From Ananas comosus (lineage: Eukaryota > Streptophyta > Magnoliopsida > Poales > Bromeliaceae): a DNA stretch of 64,000 bases. The notes under the pieces are model-generated. The model ran no database searches, had not been told where the DNA came from, and saw nothing but the letters and a program-made list of their open reading frames with translations. The position numbers and the translations under genes are program-made. Positions 63,366-64,000 of the stretch are shown one piece after another (position 1 is the stretch's first letter; every line of letters starts with the position of its first letter). The stretch covers positions 6,186,508 through 6,250,507 of the forward strand of contig NC_033637.1 in NCBI RefSeq assembly GCF_001540865.1. The letters run 5' to 3'.

Positions 63366-63477
63366 TAATAGAGGTAAGTCATAGATCATTTAATAAATGC
63401 TACATATACACCCTTTATAAAAGTGTATGTTTCATACCCAACAATCCAATAGTTAATAACAATTTCTTTTGGTCTTA

Positions 63478-63631
63478 TCGACCGTCCCTAGAGTAAGTGG
63501 CAAAGGGTTTGGTGGTTGGTACCTAAGGTCCCAAGTTCGAATTCTAATTGATTCACATTTCCAGCTAAATTTATTTTTAAATGAAATAACGAAGCGGGTA
63601 GCGTGCTACCTATTTCTCAAAAAAAAAAAAC
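63478..63631 (+). mobile_element. tRNA-derived SINE, full-length copy 3
   Basis: Starts TCGACCGTCCCTAG, has box-A-like TGGCAAAGGGTTTGG, box-B-like AAGTTCGAATTC, the body CAGCTAAATTTATTT, the hairpin GGTAGCGTGCTACC and a poly-A tail. TTCTTTTGGTCTTA at 63464-63477 and 63632-63645 is a perfect 14-bp target duplication. Confidence 0.93.
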
Positions 63632-63689
63632 TTCTTTTGGTCTTACTAAACTAAAAAAAAGGCTAAACTATAAAAAAGAAAATCTATAA

Positions 63690-64000
63690 GCATCTTTTTT
63701 TCACTTTTCTATCTATTTTCAAAACTTTACATTTTACCCCTCTCAACATTTCAAGTTGTTACATTTAACCTTCCTCTGTCGGGGTTTCATTACTATACCG
63801 TCCATTTCTTATAATTTATATCGAAAATATCCTTTAAAGTGATAAAAGTATATTAAATTATTGTTATTTTTTTTATAGAGAAGTAAGAACAAAAATTGAT
63901 CATTTTGCTCTGATCTCTATTAACAATGTACCCTCCTTAAATTTTTTCTGAAATATTAAGGGGACAAAACATATATTTTTGAATACAAATATTTATAAAA
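63690..64000. repeat. Partial long-TIR element at window end
   Basis: TTTACATTTTACCCCTCTCAAC and GTTACATTTAACCTTCC resemble the iterated ends of the 31275-32258 family; the other end lies outside the window. Confidence 0.3.

Overview
The window is nuclear DNA of a flowering plant. Genes have spliced exons with GT/AG borders, plant-type receptor kinases and RALF peptides, long AT-rich intergenic spacers, (GA)n and (TA)n microsatellites, and many plant-type transposon remnants. The first exons of SHMT, SAHH and TMK are very GC-rich and GC falls along the gene, which fits a monocot, probably not a grass; the species cannot be fixed from the sequence alone. Assembly gaps are present: a 435-base N run at 4437-4871 and single N bases at 11707 and 57578.

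Six protein-coding genes can be supported. (1) Cytosolic-type serine hydroxymethyltransferase, minus strand, 8355-11471, four exons, 471 aa. (2) S-adenosylhomocysteine hydrolase, plus strand, 23169-26328, three exons, 485 aa. These two one-carbon/methyl-cycle genes point away from each other across 11.7 kb of transposon-filled DNA. (3) A canonical RALF peptide precursor, minus, 30659-31093. (4) An atypical RALF precursor, minus, 39684-40034. (5) A receptor-like kinase with a cysteine-rich (SPARK-like) ectodomain, minus, 43510/43636-47308, eight or nine exons. (6) A TMK-type leucine-rich-repeat receptor kinase, minus, 48494-57353, two exons separated by a 6.2-kb intron. The two kinases are head to tail, about 1.2 kb apart.

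Layout: 1-8.1 kb is repeats only (palindromic microsatellite, hAT-like and foldback elements, a Tourist-like MITE). 8.1-11.6 kb is SHMT. 11.7-22.7 kb holds a Mutator-like element, an hAT-type element with an 8-bp target duplication, SINE copies and a TIR element. 22.8-26.4 kb is SAHH with its promoter. 27.4-39.6 kb holds a second Mutator-like element, MITEs, RALF1, a SINE, a foldback element and a 2.2-kb solo LTR. 39.7-43.1 kb is RALF2 plus MITEs. 43.5-57.4 kb holds the two receptor kinases. 58.2-63.4 kb is a nested cluster of Helitron-like elements, one carrying a probable captured gene fragment, followed by a SINE with perfect target duplications.

The most notable observations are: a tRNA-derived SINE family with at least six copies, three with perfect 14-16 bp target duplications; Helitrons apparently inserted next to the 5' end of older Helitrons; a non-coding TIR element family built on ~22-nt repeats that switch strand; and a (GA/CT)n tract upstream of the start codon of all six genes. 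No transposase, reverse transcriptase, CRISPR array, rRNA gene or convincing tRNA gene was seen. All exon borders are my own reading of splice signals and protein continuity and have not been confirmed with transcripts.
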